From contig NW_026251748.1 of NCBI RefSeq assembly GCF_025024155.1, positions 248,001 through 312,000 of the forward strand: a stretch of DNA of 64,000 nt, read 5' to 3'. This stretch comes from Gamsiella multidivaricata. Lineage: Eukaryota; Mortierellomycota; Mortierellomycetes; Mortierellales; Mortierellaceae. Below are positions 43,854 through 56,700 of this stretch, one piece after another. A model generated the notes under the pieces. It did no database searches, was not told the origin of the DNA, and worked only from the letters and a program-made list of their open reading frames with translations. Within the stretch, counting starts at the first letter, position 1. Every line of letters starts with the position of its first letter. The position numbers and the translations under genes are program-made.

Positions 43854-46800
43854 ATGTTCAAGTCCGTAGCCGACCGGTTAGGCTTTCCCCATTCTTCACA
43901 CTCATCCATCTCGCATCACTCCTCAACCACCTCCTCCCCTTCCTCCTCGTCCCCCGGTCCCCACCACCACACCAATAACCCCCGCACGTCCATCTTTTCC
44001 TCCGTCCCATCCACGCGCGCCCCAAGCCGTCAACAACAACACCACAGCAAATACTCCTCTACTACCGCCAGCGCAGCACAGCACAACCCCCCTGCCCTCA
44101 AACCCTCGACCGCCCCCCGCAAGACCTCGGCCTCCAGCCCAACCCCTAAACCCGTCCTCCCGCCCTTGAGTTTCAACAACACCCGTGATGGCAACTTCAC
44201 CCAATCCGTTGTCAATGCTGGAAGTACCGCCGAGCCTGGAAACCATCAGTCCACACGTGCGGCCGAGAATGTGACGGTATCGGTGCGGGTACGACCGTTT
44301 AGCGTCGCAGAGCTGAGGGCCGCGGGTGGGCCAGCCGAGGTCTGGGCTGTGCGCGAGAATGCGCGGATCAGCTATGCAGATGATTATGCGATGAAAGAAC
44401 GGAGAGCTGCGGTTGACTATGCCTTTGGTAAGTCCCGTTTATTATCTACTTTGCATATTTTTTGGGGGAAAGGCTCTTCATTATTCATCATAGCGTGGAA
44501 AAAATTGTAATCGATCTAAATTGAATTGCATAACGTAAGGTTATCATTGCATCTAATGATTTCTGCGGACTCTCCTTCGTCCTCGTCCTCGTCCTCGTCC
44601 TCGTCTTTGCTATTAGACCATGCTCTGACAGGGAGCGATAACGAGCTGATCTACAATATGAGCGTCAAGAATTTGGTCCAGTCGGCGATGGAGGGTTACA
44701 ATGGTCAGTCAACAGAGTCCGTGCTTGCATTCTTAAAAAGAAATTGTGCACAGCCCTTGGCTGACAGAGCAAATATGGGCTAACCTGCTGTTTTGGTTAA
44801 TCTTTTCAGGCACGGTTTTTGCGTACGGTCAGACATCTTCCGGAAAGACATATGTAAGTCATATGCCGTAAGCTGTGTTTCAGTGATTCCGCTGTGAATC
44901 GAGTATTGCATCCCTAACGCCGTCTTTTTATGAACCTTGCGTAGACCATGGTAACATAGAGAAGGGTCAACATATACACATATATTTGCAACGGACCAAT
45001 GAGTTTTTTAGATTCAAATCGCCCATCGGATCACTAAGAGACATACAAAAACATGCCGCCGCCTTTTTTTTCACCTTCAGAGCGGAACAGAAAAGCAGCC
45101 TGGTATCACGCCTCGTGCGGTCGAGGACGTCTTCAAATACATCCGCGAAAACTCTGAGCGCGAGTTCTTGCTACGCGTCTCGTATCTGGAGATTTATAAT
45201 GAGAGCATCCGGGACTTGCTCTCACCAGAGGCGATCGACTTACGGATTCACGAGGACCGGAAGGTAAGGCCCATGGACGCTTCTTTACATGACATTGTAT
45301 AGCCCGCAATATTAATCTTTAGTTTCGTTTGTATGGGAATTCTTAGCGCGGAGTGTATGTCAGTCCACTGAGAGAGGAAATTGTCACGACGCCGAGTCAG
45401 GTCATGAGGATCATTCATAGAGGCGACTGTACGAGGCCGATTTGGATGAGTATCAATGGCTCGATAATATGCTGCAAGGAAATGCAGGCTAAAAATGGGA
45501 TCCAACTTGTTCCATTTATATCTTAGATCAGAGGCACACAAGTTCAACAGACTACAATGCCCACAGCAGCAGATCGCATTCCATCTTTCAAATTGTAATC
45601 ACCAGGAGTTGATTCGGAGTATCAGCGTATTGCCAGCTACCCTCCATCTCCATCAATTTCATTAACCCGGGTCACACCTTCCTCGCCATGGGATTAATTA
45701 GGTTATTGAAAGCAGAGAACGAGCGCCGACTGCACCACGGAGCCCTACAGAACGCAAATCGAGTCTTGGACTTAAATCACCAAGCGCCGTACGGGTCTCA
45801 CAGCTAAACTTGATTGATCTCGCAGGATCTGAAAAGGCCTCCTCTGATGTGGAGCGACGTAAAGAGGGCGCATTTATCAACAAATCATTACTGACACTCG
45901 GAACCGTCATCGCGAAACTGACGGACGACAAAGGGTAAGCATGGTGAACAAGTGGAGAGGTTGAAAGAGGAGTATGTCTGTTCTTTCGTTTGCTCACACG
46001 ATTTTTTTTTTTTTTGTCTTTCGAAATGTAGATCACACATCCCATATCGCGACTCAAAGTTGACTCGGATCCTTCAATCCTCTTTAAGCGGGAACGCTCG
46101 CGTCTCCGTGATCTGCACCGTCAGCCCATCGTTCCTCAATGTAGAAGAGTCCCACAACACCCTCAAATTCGCCGCCCGAGTCAAGAAGGTTGTCACCAAG
46201 GCCCACACCAATCAAGTTATGGATGATAAGGCCCTGCTGGAGAAGTACCGTCGCGAGATCAGTGAACTCAAGGCACAGTTGCTCCTGACCACCGCTGCAG
46301 CAGCAGGACAGGAGGGTAGTGATCAAAGCACACCTGGATATGGACAGGGACTCAATGGGGTGGACAAGGTGAAGCACGCCGAACTATCGCACCTCCTTGA
46401 AAGGGAGCGGCTGAAGCACGAGGAGGAGATGATCGAGATGAATATGGTCCGCAACGCGCTCAAGGAACGCATTGACCATCTTACGAAACTCATTCTGACC
46501 TCGCAGTCTATCAATGCCAAAGCTGGTGGTATATCAACGAGTGGCGCTACGGCTAGTGCAGGTAGTGCTCAGGCGGGATTGGGTCGTTACACTGTCGAGA
46601 CCACGGCGGACGGCAGCGTGATGGAGTTCCCCAAGGAAATCGAGTCCCGACTGGCGAGGAAGGATACGATCGTGCGACAGCTGCAATCAGAACTGGAAGC
46701 GCAACAAGAGAAGGTTGCTCTGATGAAGAATGCGCTGCAGAAGACCGCCAAGGGCGAGGCTGTCGATATCGAAAAGACGTTGGCTAGGATCGATATGCAG

Positions 46801-47568
46801 ACGGAGCCGAGGGAGAAATTTTTGATTGAGAAGAGGGCCTCCATTATGAACCTCAACTGGCAGGACGGAGGACCATCAGGCGCGACAAATGGAAAGAGAT
46901 TTAGCAAGGAGATAGTGACTTCGCCTGTTTCCGCAGGCGGCGACAGTGCGAATCCAAATCCTGCAACCGATCTCATGGAGAGTCAGGATGATGCTACTAG
47001 TGTTTTGTTACCGGAGGGGGAACACCTCGCGATCGATGACGAAGAAGAAGACGAGGATCTGATGGACACGCCCTGGAACCGTGCCGAGTTAATCTCTCTG
47101 CGACAGGCGAAACGCGAGCTCGAGATCGTTGTCATTGAGCAGGAGAAAAAACTCGAGGAGATGGTCTCCTTTGAGGACTCGGACGAGTTCCGGGACCTGG
47201 TGCTGGAGCTGGAGGATCAGCGAGAAAAAATTTTGGCCATGGAGGAGGAGCGCGAAGGATTCAAGGCGTCGATCACGGAACTGAAGAACACAATCCGCAA
47301 ACTGGAATTAAGTCGCGCTGAAGGAGGTGGAGGACATGGTGGTGCGCCCTCATCGTCCTTACCATCATCGCCCTCACTCGGTGCAGTCGCGACCACCATA
47401 GCAACATCTGCTGCGAGTGCAAGCAGGATCCAGGAACTCGAAATGATGTTCCAAAGGGAGCGTAAGCTGAGGATAGAGGAGCAGACAAAGAACATGGGCT
47501 GCATAGCGTCCCTTGAGGCAGAGGTGACGATCCTCAAGGCTGAGCAGTCCGTGCGCGAACTTGCTTGA
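43854..47568 (+). CDS. Kinesin motor protein, kinesin-7 (CENP-E/Kip2)-like
   Basis: ATP-driven microtubule motor. Nine exons join to 937 residues: 43854-44427, 44617-44703, 44810-44853, 44945-44950 (a 6-nt microexon), 45081-45263, 45347-45428, 45527-45594, 45702-45934 and 46032-47568. A Ser/Pro/Thr-rich N-terminal extension of about 150 residues precedes the motor domain: VSVRVRPFS, the P-loop [11 protein letters not shown] (227-237, the last two residues from the microexon), switch I NAHSSRSH, switch [13 protein letters not shown], and [15 protein letters not shown]. Coiled-coil-forming segments follow ([40 protein letters not shown]). The [20 protein letters not shown] segment and long N-terminal extension favour the kinesin-7 family, which acts in cytoplasmic microtubule plus-end transport or chromosome alignment. 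The subfamily is inferred by resemblance. AATAAA lies at 47582-47587. Confidence 0.93.
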
Positions 47569-47752
47569 CATCAACGATGCAAATAAAAATATCTTTATGT
47601 AAAAAAAATAGAGCAGCATTCGCAGTAATTGTCTATCTTTTCCCTCGCCATGCCCGCACAACTTTTCTGGCTCTCAATCTTAATATCCTCCCCCTTCCCC
47701 CTTCCTCCTCTCTACCCCTCTTACTCTCTCCTCGTCCTTGATTTGGCTGGTT

Positions 47753-50700
47753 TTAAGCAAAGGCGAATCCTGTGCTGCATTCCGAGATAGCCACCAGCAG
47801 CTGGTGTCGCAGCTCTTCATATGTTTCGTACTCAGGAAGATCCAATTGATTGAAACTATTTGTAGTAAAGGGCGCAGAGGTATTAGAATAGGAAAGGTCT
47901 TTAAGCACACGTATGGCCAGCTCACACGAGGTTAAATAAAATAAAGAATAGTTTGCTTGCTTACCATGTATGTGCTGATGGAAGTCGCTTGGTTGAGGAA
48001 AAGTCCTTATGAATCTGGAACTTCTGAATACCTGAGATGCCTTGGAGTTGCGGGAACCCTCCTAGAGGTACCTTGGATGTTCCCGTCACAAATTGCAGCA
48101 GCTTGGCACGTTCAGTCTGATCAAATGACCGAACAGCTCGCCAAAAGTTTTGGATCTGCGGCGACGCCTGCGTATAGTTCTGATACTCCGAGTTGTTCTT
48201 CCACTCGTCAATGTCGATATCCGGCAGTCCTGAGATCAACAGCTCCAGTTCTTGCTCGTTGAAGATGCTGATCAGATGCGCGGGGATGATCTCGTGGAAG
48301 CCCAGTAGGAACGAGTGAATTTGGTCCTTGATCGCCAGTGTCAGCTTCTGCTCCGTAATGTACTTGACGTACTCGTGCTTGTTCTCCTCTGTTACCGGAA
48401 TATTACGTCCGTCGGGCTTCAGGTCCACAATCCTCGTCTTACCGAAATCGTCCGTTTCGACCGAGAATGTCTCGTCTACAATGTCCGTAATGTCGTTCTC
48501 TAGCATCCAGACCAATGACTTGTAGTATTCGGGATCCACTGCCTCCACATCGCGGTAGTCCACAGGTCGTCCGAGGATGTGCTTGTAGAACGAGCGTGTA
48601 AAGTAGGCATCCAAGAGCCGACCATCATAAATAGCCTTTCCAATGACCCGGCCGATAAACTTGAAGAACAACAGATGATCCTGGTTGACCCAAGATGCGC
48701 GGTTGGGTTGGTAGGTCAACTTGTCGGCCGCCGAGGTCTTGAACAGCGCATAATCAGGGTTGAACATCTGTCTAGCCAGAACCTGGAACCATTCGCGAGT
48801 CACTCCACCTCCGTCTACACCCTCTTCGCCATGGAACTTGACGTTCAGCTTGCTATGCTTGATCTCATCGCCCGTACGCGACTGCCAGTGCGAATAAGAA
48901 TCCATAAAGACCATCTCCCTGCGAACATTCATCTGCAGCGATCCATACAGGTCCCGAGTCGAGTTTCTCTTATGCAGCTGCTGCGTGAAATAATTGCGCT
49001 TGTTGTCAAACTCCAGCATCTTTGGGTTATGGACGAGGAGTGAGAAGGAGCCGCTCATTAGCGCAGGGTTGTTGCGCACCATAATGTTGAGAATCTTGCT
49101 GTGTTTCTCTGTGAACTGCAAGAACAGATCCTCTGTCGAGTCATGCTTGGCGGTATTCTTGGCGTCATCCTCTTCCATTTCGAGTGTCGACGGCCGCAAC
49201 CCCACGTACTTGCACACAACCATGAGCGACTCGATTAGTGGTAGAAGCACCGTCGCCACATGAATCATATCGCTCCGTTCATGGATCTGCTCTAGCGTCT
49301 GACCGACCTTCATCCACAGGGATTGAAACTTCAGGCTATCATAGATCTCTGTCACTTTCTGCTCGTCCTTGTTCAAGTTCTGTGCCACAGAGTGGAGGTC
49401 ACGCATCGATCGAGGCAACACCGCGTCCGCTTCCTCCGGGTCGACTGTTGGTGCAAGCTCAATGTTGAGCTGTGTTGCTGCCGGTGTTTGTGGCGTTTGT
49501 TTGCGTGAATACATGTAGTCGATAGTCTTGAGGATGCGTAACAACTTGGCCTGCTTTGAAGAAGCCGGTGAAAACTTTTCAAGAGTCATTCCCTGTACAT
49601 CAACACCACTTATGGCATTCTCCAAGGTCCTGGAGAGTTCTTCCAAGTTCTCGAGGATACCGGCGCCGAGTTCACAAGCGGCTCTCACGAGCTCCGAAGT
49701 GATGGTATCACGAGCACCAGGAAGGATGCAGAGATTCTGAATGACAGATAGAGTGAACTGGAATGTCTTGCTCGAGCACTCGCCTGCCGTTAACACACCT
49801 ACAACTAGCTGAAGACAATGGTCGGGGATCACAGGAGGCTGGAGTCCCGGTTCCGCGCTTACTCCAGCCTCAGTCTTACCGCCGGTTGATGCTGACGTAT
49901 CCGCAATTGTAGGCTCACCAGCTTCCGCCGCGCCTGCCAACCCTGTTGTTGTCGCCGTCGCAGGGCCGCCCTCAACAGCCTTCTCCTTGCCTTTATCCTT
50001 GTCCTTAGTATCCTCGTCAGATTTGTTTTCTGCTGTCTTGAATAGATTTGCAAATGGTCGGCAAACGATTGACAGCAGCATCATAAGCTGCTCCATCAAG
50101 GCAGAGTTCTGCACAAAGGTAGGTCGCTCCAACAGATCCAACAAAAGCACGATCGGATACTTGCTACTGATCACCTTCTCCTTGCCTTTGCCCTTCTTGG
50201 TTGGCCGCTTCAGTGCCACGTTCTCATGCTCGCTCAAGAAGAACAACGACGCCTGCTCATTAAGCGACACGATATAGTGGAGCGATTCGAAGCATCGACG
50301 AGCAACTAAATTGGGGACGTTATCCATTGTTGGCTGTGCCGGTGCCGAAACCGCTCCTGATCCCTTCAAGCCTTTGGGCTGATGCGGAGTCTTGAGCAGT
50401 GGTTTGCCACGAAGAGACATTTGCGCAAAGCTCCTGTCTACGGCCGCCAAATCCGCACCACCGTCCTGAAGAATCGATAGCAGCAGCGACAACAAGTCGC
50501 CTCGAGTCTTGCTGTTCTCGCATAAATTAACAAGCAGTTTGTTCAGAATGTTTCGCGACAAGGGCTGAGGCAGGAACATGAGCCGGACCAAAGTTGCGAG
50601 CGAGGATTTGTCCACGAGCTGGATAGCTTCACGTGGCAGAGCCATCTTCTTGTTGCTTGACGGCAAAGATGTGTTGGTGGCCCTTCCAATATGTGCAACG

Positions 50701-53700
50701 AATCTGTCGCGAACCGCCTGAAGATCATCAACTGTGTCTGCCAAGATTGCCCGACTGCCAGAGAGGCCTTCAAGCCAGGCTCGCGTCTCAGGCGGGCCCG
50801 TCGTGCGCAGCGATGCTTCAACGTCAAGGAAACGCCGGATTGCTTGATTTGTTGATGCTGACAACCTTTCCAACTCTTGACTGGACCGTGATGCAGTGGC
50901 AGCTAGCCTGGATTGTAACGCTCCCAGGGACTGTGCCGAATCCTCGAATGAACGGTAAAACGCATGAAGATCCGTGGAAGTTCCTGCTAACGCAGGAGGT
51001 GGAGCATTAGTTGCCATGGTTGGCTCGCGGGCAGCGGGTGCTGCTGCTGAGCGTGGTCCTCGGATCAACTCATCCAGCTCGTCTCTCATTTGTGGAGGAA
51101 GAGCATTCAAAAAGTCCACATTGATGTTGTTGCTACTACTGCTGGCGCCGCTGATGTCGCTATTGTTACTGATGCTAATGCCGTTGTTGTTGGCTGAGCT
51201 AGATGATGCTGGAGTCGTTTGGGGTCGGTGTGCCTGCAGGTAATCGTTGTAGACCTCGCGGCGCATGCTCTCCGGCAGAGCCTCGAGGAAATCGGCATCG
51301 ATATCGCTGTCCGTAATGTCGAATTCCTCCCCGTCAATCAATACCATTCGGCGTGGCGGTGTTGCATTTTCTGGCGCAGGCGCACTGAACATAGGGGCCG
51401 AGCTGGACGGGGATCCCTCGACTTCCATGGATGTTCCTGCCGGCGTTATCGCTACGCCGGTATTTCCAATAGCAGCCTCCTCGACTCGACGCGCCGCTTC
51501 GCGTTCGCTCACAGCTTGCTCCTCTGCTACCCTAGCAGCCTCCGCCTCCTGCTCCTTGATGCGTCGGGCCTCCTCCTCGGCCTTGCGCTTCTCCTCTGCA
51601 GCTTTCTTGCGCTCCGCATCGGCCTTGCGACGCTGTTCCATCTCCTTCATCTCGCGCTCATACTTTAGACGTGATTCCTCCTTAGCTACAGGAATAAGTG
51701 CATTAATGATATGATTCTGAAGGCGCGAGGCCTTATCCTGAGCCGTCGCACCGTACATCATACGGCACTCCTGAGACCAGCGTTGCGAAGTAGAGAGTGG
51801 TACAAAGCCATGGACGATACTGAACACGTCGCTCTTATTTCCTCCGGCGGCATCCCCAGAACCGTGTCCGATCGAGATGGTTGCGGTGAGAGCGTCGCCT
51901 GCGCCGTGATGGTGGTGATGATGATGGTGGTGGCCGCCGGGCCGGTCGAGAGGAATCAGTGTCGTAGAGTGATCGTTATTGACCTCAAGTCTGAACGCGC
52001 CGCCATGTCCTGGACGGAGGGCACCGCCGGTGAAAAGTCTTCCGAGCAACTGCTGAGCATTTTCGTTCAAGAGCTCCTCAAACATCTGCCAGTCTGGAAG
52101 TCCAATGCGTGCTCCACCTCTCAGCCGATGAGCGTTGGCATTGTTGGCCGTCGAGGCACTGGATGGCGGTGCGAGTAGTGGATGGGTGATCGCATCATCG
52201 GACACCTGCAAGAATGGGTTGCGAACAGGCGCTCTGAAGGTAGGCAAATCATCATCCTGCAGATGAGGGAGCCGTCCTTGGTCAGCCCCAAAGTCATCCC
52301 AGATAAATCCACGTTCCTGGCCAGGAAGTCGGCCACGACGACTTTGAGGTTCAAACAGAGCGCGCCCGTTGCGAAGGGCATTCTCATTGATGACGAACGT
52401 GCTGGTCATGTTCCAAGGGTTGTGACGACCGCGTCTACGGTGCGGCTCATCCCCATCCTCCAGATCGCCCTGGCCCTCGCCATCCTCATCATCGTCCATA
52501 TCATCCTCCTCATCGTCGTCAGATGCATCCTCATCGTCATCATCGCCGTCATCCTCGTCATCATCCTCAGTGCCTTCGTCTCCCGAGCGATGATGGTGAT
52601 GGTGATGGTGATGGTGGTGAAGATGGCCCTGGCCTTCAACAAATCTATTGTGCTCTTCCTGTTCGTCACTATCGTCCCCGTCGTCATCCTCATCATCGAT
52701 GACTTCGGCGATATCATCCTGGTCAAGCAAGACGGGTCGATGACCATCACCATCCCATTCCATGACCATATCCTCTCCTTCCTCTTCGTCGCGATCGAGG
52801 GCTTCTTGGATCTCGGCATCGATGTCCTCATCATCATCATCTTCCTCCTCTTCTATGTGCTCTTCGTCGTCTTGATCCTCTTCGTCTTCAGAGCCATCGT
52901 GATCATCATGGAACGGGTTGCGGACGACATCGTCTTCGCCTTCGCCCTCATTCTCGTCCTCGTCACTAAGGTCGTCCTCGCTGATATCGCTGGCGTCGCT
53001 TGCGGTTTCTTCCTCAAACTCCTCGCCTTCAAACATGTCCTCGTCACTGATCGAGTCTCCAGACTCACCATCCTCTCCAGACTCGATATTCGTGCCATCA
53101 AACATGCCCAACGACGAGTTGCGGTACAGGTCTGGTGCATCGTCTCCTGATCCGGTTCCACTGCCCTGCCCTGATAATGGCGTCGAGAGGCGCCTGGGTT
53201 TCGGTGCACCAGGTTCAGAGGCGCGACTCATCTTGAGCGAAAGCTTGGTCAGGTGTTCCAGGGGCTTCAAGACAGCGTTTACGAGGACTCTGGCATGTGG
53301 ATAATTCAAATCGATGTCTGCAACAACGTTGGTGAGGGTCATAATAAAATTCTTTTCCAGCATCACCTTCACAATGTTGATTGACGTGTCCTCATTTGTC
53401 CTTGGCAATGCACCGGTCACCGGATGTGAACCTAGGATCTTGTAGGATAATTCCGACAGCGATAGGAACTTGCTGTACTTGTATTCGACGCTGTCCATAG
53501 AGGCGATCGCATCCTTGAAGGCGCGAGTGATTCCGTCCACGACAAACCGACGGACTTGGACCAAGTCACCGGACGATTTCTTTTCCTCGTCATCGTCCTT
53601 GTTTGAGCACATCGCCACCAGAACCCCAGAGGCAAAGTTCGATTCGATCGACTGCTTACGGAGCTCGGCGTTGGTTGCTTGGGCGATCGTACCGCGATAA

Positions 53701-56700
53701 GGGATGAGATCGTTCAGAAGATAGCTCAGCCAGCTGGCTTTTGGTTTGCTGGCAGCATGCGCCGGATCCTTGCTACTCCTTCGCCTGGAATAATTCATCA
53801 GATCAACCTTGCAGGATGGATAAGAGACGAGCAGCTCATTTAAGCACTGCAGGAGAAAGCACCGATAGATGAATTCATGATCCAGCGTGGCCTCTGACGT
53901 GGCAAGCGCCGTCTTGTCTGCCTCATTTTTCGAGGATGAGGCTATTGAAGCTGAGTCGAGTTTGCTGGTCGAGTCCTTGGCGCTGTCACCTGATGGTCCT
54001 GTTTTCTCCGGAGGATTGGTTGGTACTCGGATATTGAGCAACTCGGTGGCCAGGAACGACATCACGGTCTCCGAAACCTCAGAAGTGTATTTTTTTGACA
54101 CCTCCGAAATAGCCGCGGAGAGAGCTGCTGTGGAAGATGAGCAAGCACCACTCTCATCCACATTCGGTTCCTTATCAGTCTCCTTGCGCTCATCCTTGTC
54201 ATCTTTCTCATCCTCGCCCTTGTCATCTGTGGCTCCTTCCTGGTCGTCATTGTCCTCGGCTTTGGATGGCGCCGCAAGCTTAACCAAACTCAGGTACAGA
54301 GCCCTATAAGAGGAATCGTGCTTTGCCACCTTACACGCTTTAAGAGTGCCTGCAATGAAGGCATCAAGGTCGCGCAGTCCCATGTAGTTGTTGTGACGAA
54401 GGTAAGTCTGGATTTCGACTGTTCGGGGCCGTGTCGGGTGAGAGAACCATCGCGTGATCTCCCTCTCCATGCTTGCTTGCAAAACGTTCGTGTCCTCGAT
54501 AATGTGTCGCATGATCATGATTATAAGACCCTGCTGGCCCTGAACACCAATCTTATCCGGCTTTAGAGTCGCAAACATAATGGGTAAACCATCCGATCTC
54601 AAGAATTCGATTGCGAGATTATGGTGACGGGTCAACCGAACCAAGATCCTGAATACAGAGAGCATGACATCCTTGGAAAGGCAATCCTGCTTGAGCAGCG
54701 AAAGGCATTGCCTGAGGAGAATTTCCATGTCGGATCCGGACACAACCGCTGCAGTCATCTCCAAATCATGCTGAGCAGCCTTGGCCTTTCCTTCTGCCGA
54801 GGTCTCGTCAGGGACAACCTTGGGCTCGTCTGTGAGTGAAATGTACCCTTCGATCATCAATAGGAGGGGTGAGAGCCAGGTGTTTCCTTTTTGGGGAGTC
54901 TGCGTGTCGAGGGCCTTGGTCAGGGTTGACATCAACAGTGGCAACAGCTTTGATGCATAGTCCTGCATTTTCGACTGGATGCTGGCCTCTGCAAACAAGA
55001 GCGCGAAAAGCCGCATGTGAACTCCTAACAATTCCCCGCGTTCCTTGATCTGCTCCTGATCCGCTTTGTTGAATTCCTCGCCAAGCGACGCCGTAACATT
55101 GAATAAGGTATCTAAAACAGGGATGTCCTTGGATTGGAACATAAAGAGGAATATGTCCCTCACAGAAAAGATGATGCCGTCAACCTCGGTGAGCAACACC
55201 AACGACCTGGTCACAAGAATCGCCTTCAAGTCGAGACGCTCCTTGGTGAGCTCCTCCTTGCGAGCCTTATGAACCTCTACTGAATCGGCCGACTCACTTG
55301 ACTTGGCAGAGGACTGGCTTGCTGCCGCAACGCTACTGGATCCTTCGCTCGTATTCGTCGTGATATCATTGCCAGAGACTGAGATCTCAAGGGCTCGCTG
55401 AAGTATTTCGGCGTCGCCCGCATCGCTCCCATCTCTTTGAGGCTCTGTTTCTGTATTTCCACTCGCCGTAGCGCCTGTCACCGCACTCGATGAGGATGGC
55501 TCGCCCGTTGCAGTTTCGTTGGTCGAAATGAGGGGGTTGGCTGTGGCACGCGCAGCAGCAGCCTCGCGTTCCTGGTCGTAGATCGCCGCGGCAACAATAT
55601 CCTGATGTGTCAACAAGTACTCCGTAGCTCGATCCAGCTGGTTAGCGCATCTTGTCAAGGCAAGTTCGGCAGCTGCTCTGGGGAATCCCATGTCTAGTAG
55701 TATGGCAACGCTAGCGGCATCGGCGACAAGAGGGCGTGCGCCAAAGAGGTTAGGCGCGCCACCGAGGACGATAGAAGGTCCTGGTGGCGCCTCGGGCTTG
55801 AGTTCGCCATCTCCTTTCAAGATATTGAGGAGAACCTGAATCAACTGTCGCACCAGAGACGAGGGACAAGAGTGGAGGGCTGGGTCCACCCAAAACGCCT
55901 TGATCTTGGGCAAGATGGCAAGTCTGGTGTCGATCAGAAACTCGTGTGGCTCAAAAAAATCCGCTCTCCTGATTCTGTCGTCTCTGGAAGTCAGCATCGA
56001 TGTGTGGGAGGAGTCGTGCAGCAGCTTCGAAGATGTGAGTGTTTGGAGAATACCGAGGATGATCTCAACAACAGCATACATTTTCGTTTTGTCCTCCGCT
56101 GATGGATCCAACTGCATGTTTTTCCAGATTGTATCTAGTGTGCCAAAAAGGGTATCAAGTCCATGAGACCTGACGAAAGCGACAACGATGATCGTCTGCA
56201 GTGTTGGAGGATTCCGATCATCCAGCATAAGGTATGCAGGCAGACGAAGCATGGTTGTGAGATATGTCAGCCTGTCGGCAGCAATATCGAGTTTTTCTAC
56301 ATATTTCCACAAAGCACAGTTAGTATTGAGGACGGGGTGCCTTTATCACATTAACAAGGCATCGCGCCATAGTACCCTACCTTGTCGTTGCCAAGAAATG
56401 TGTGCTTGCAGGACTCTTGACAGTGAGCCAGCAATCTTGAAGGCGTTTGCACGTTGAGTAGAATCCACATCTCGCCGATAGAACAGCATCTTTGCCAGGC
56501 CTAGATACAGGAGAAACCATGATTAGTACAGAGATCTTTATGGCGAGGGCAGGAGGTTTCTCTGAAATTCAACCCCCAGTATATGCCTACCTTGGTACAT
56601 CGGCGTAAGGCAATTAGGGGTTTGGGTCAACACAAAGTTGAAGTGCTTTGCGTTGATATAAGTTGGGCTATGCTGGTCGATCGTCGGGGAGGTGCCCTGC

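Noticed and set aside
52182..53150. 322-codon plus-strand frame, highly hydrophobic, looks like a membrane protein
   Set aside because: It is the antisense shadow of the Asp/Glu-rich part of the TOM1 exon (GAY/GAR codons read as Ile/Val/Leu on the other strand).
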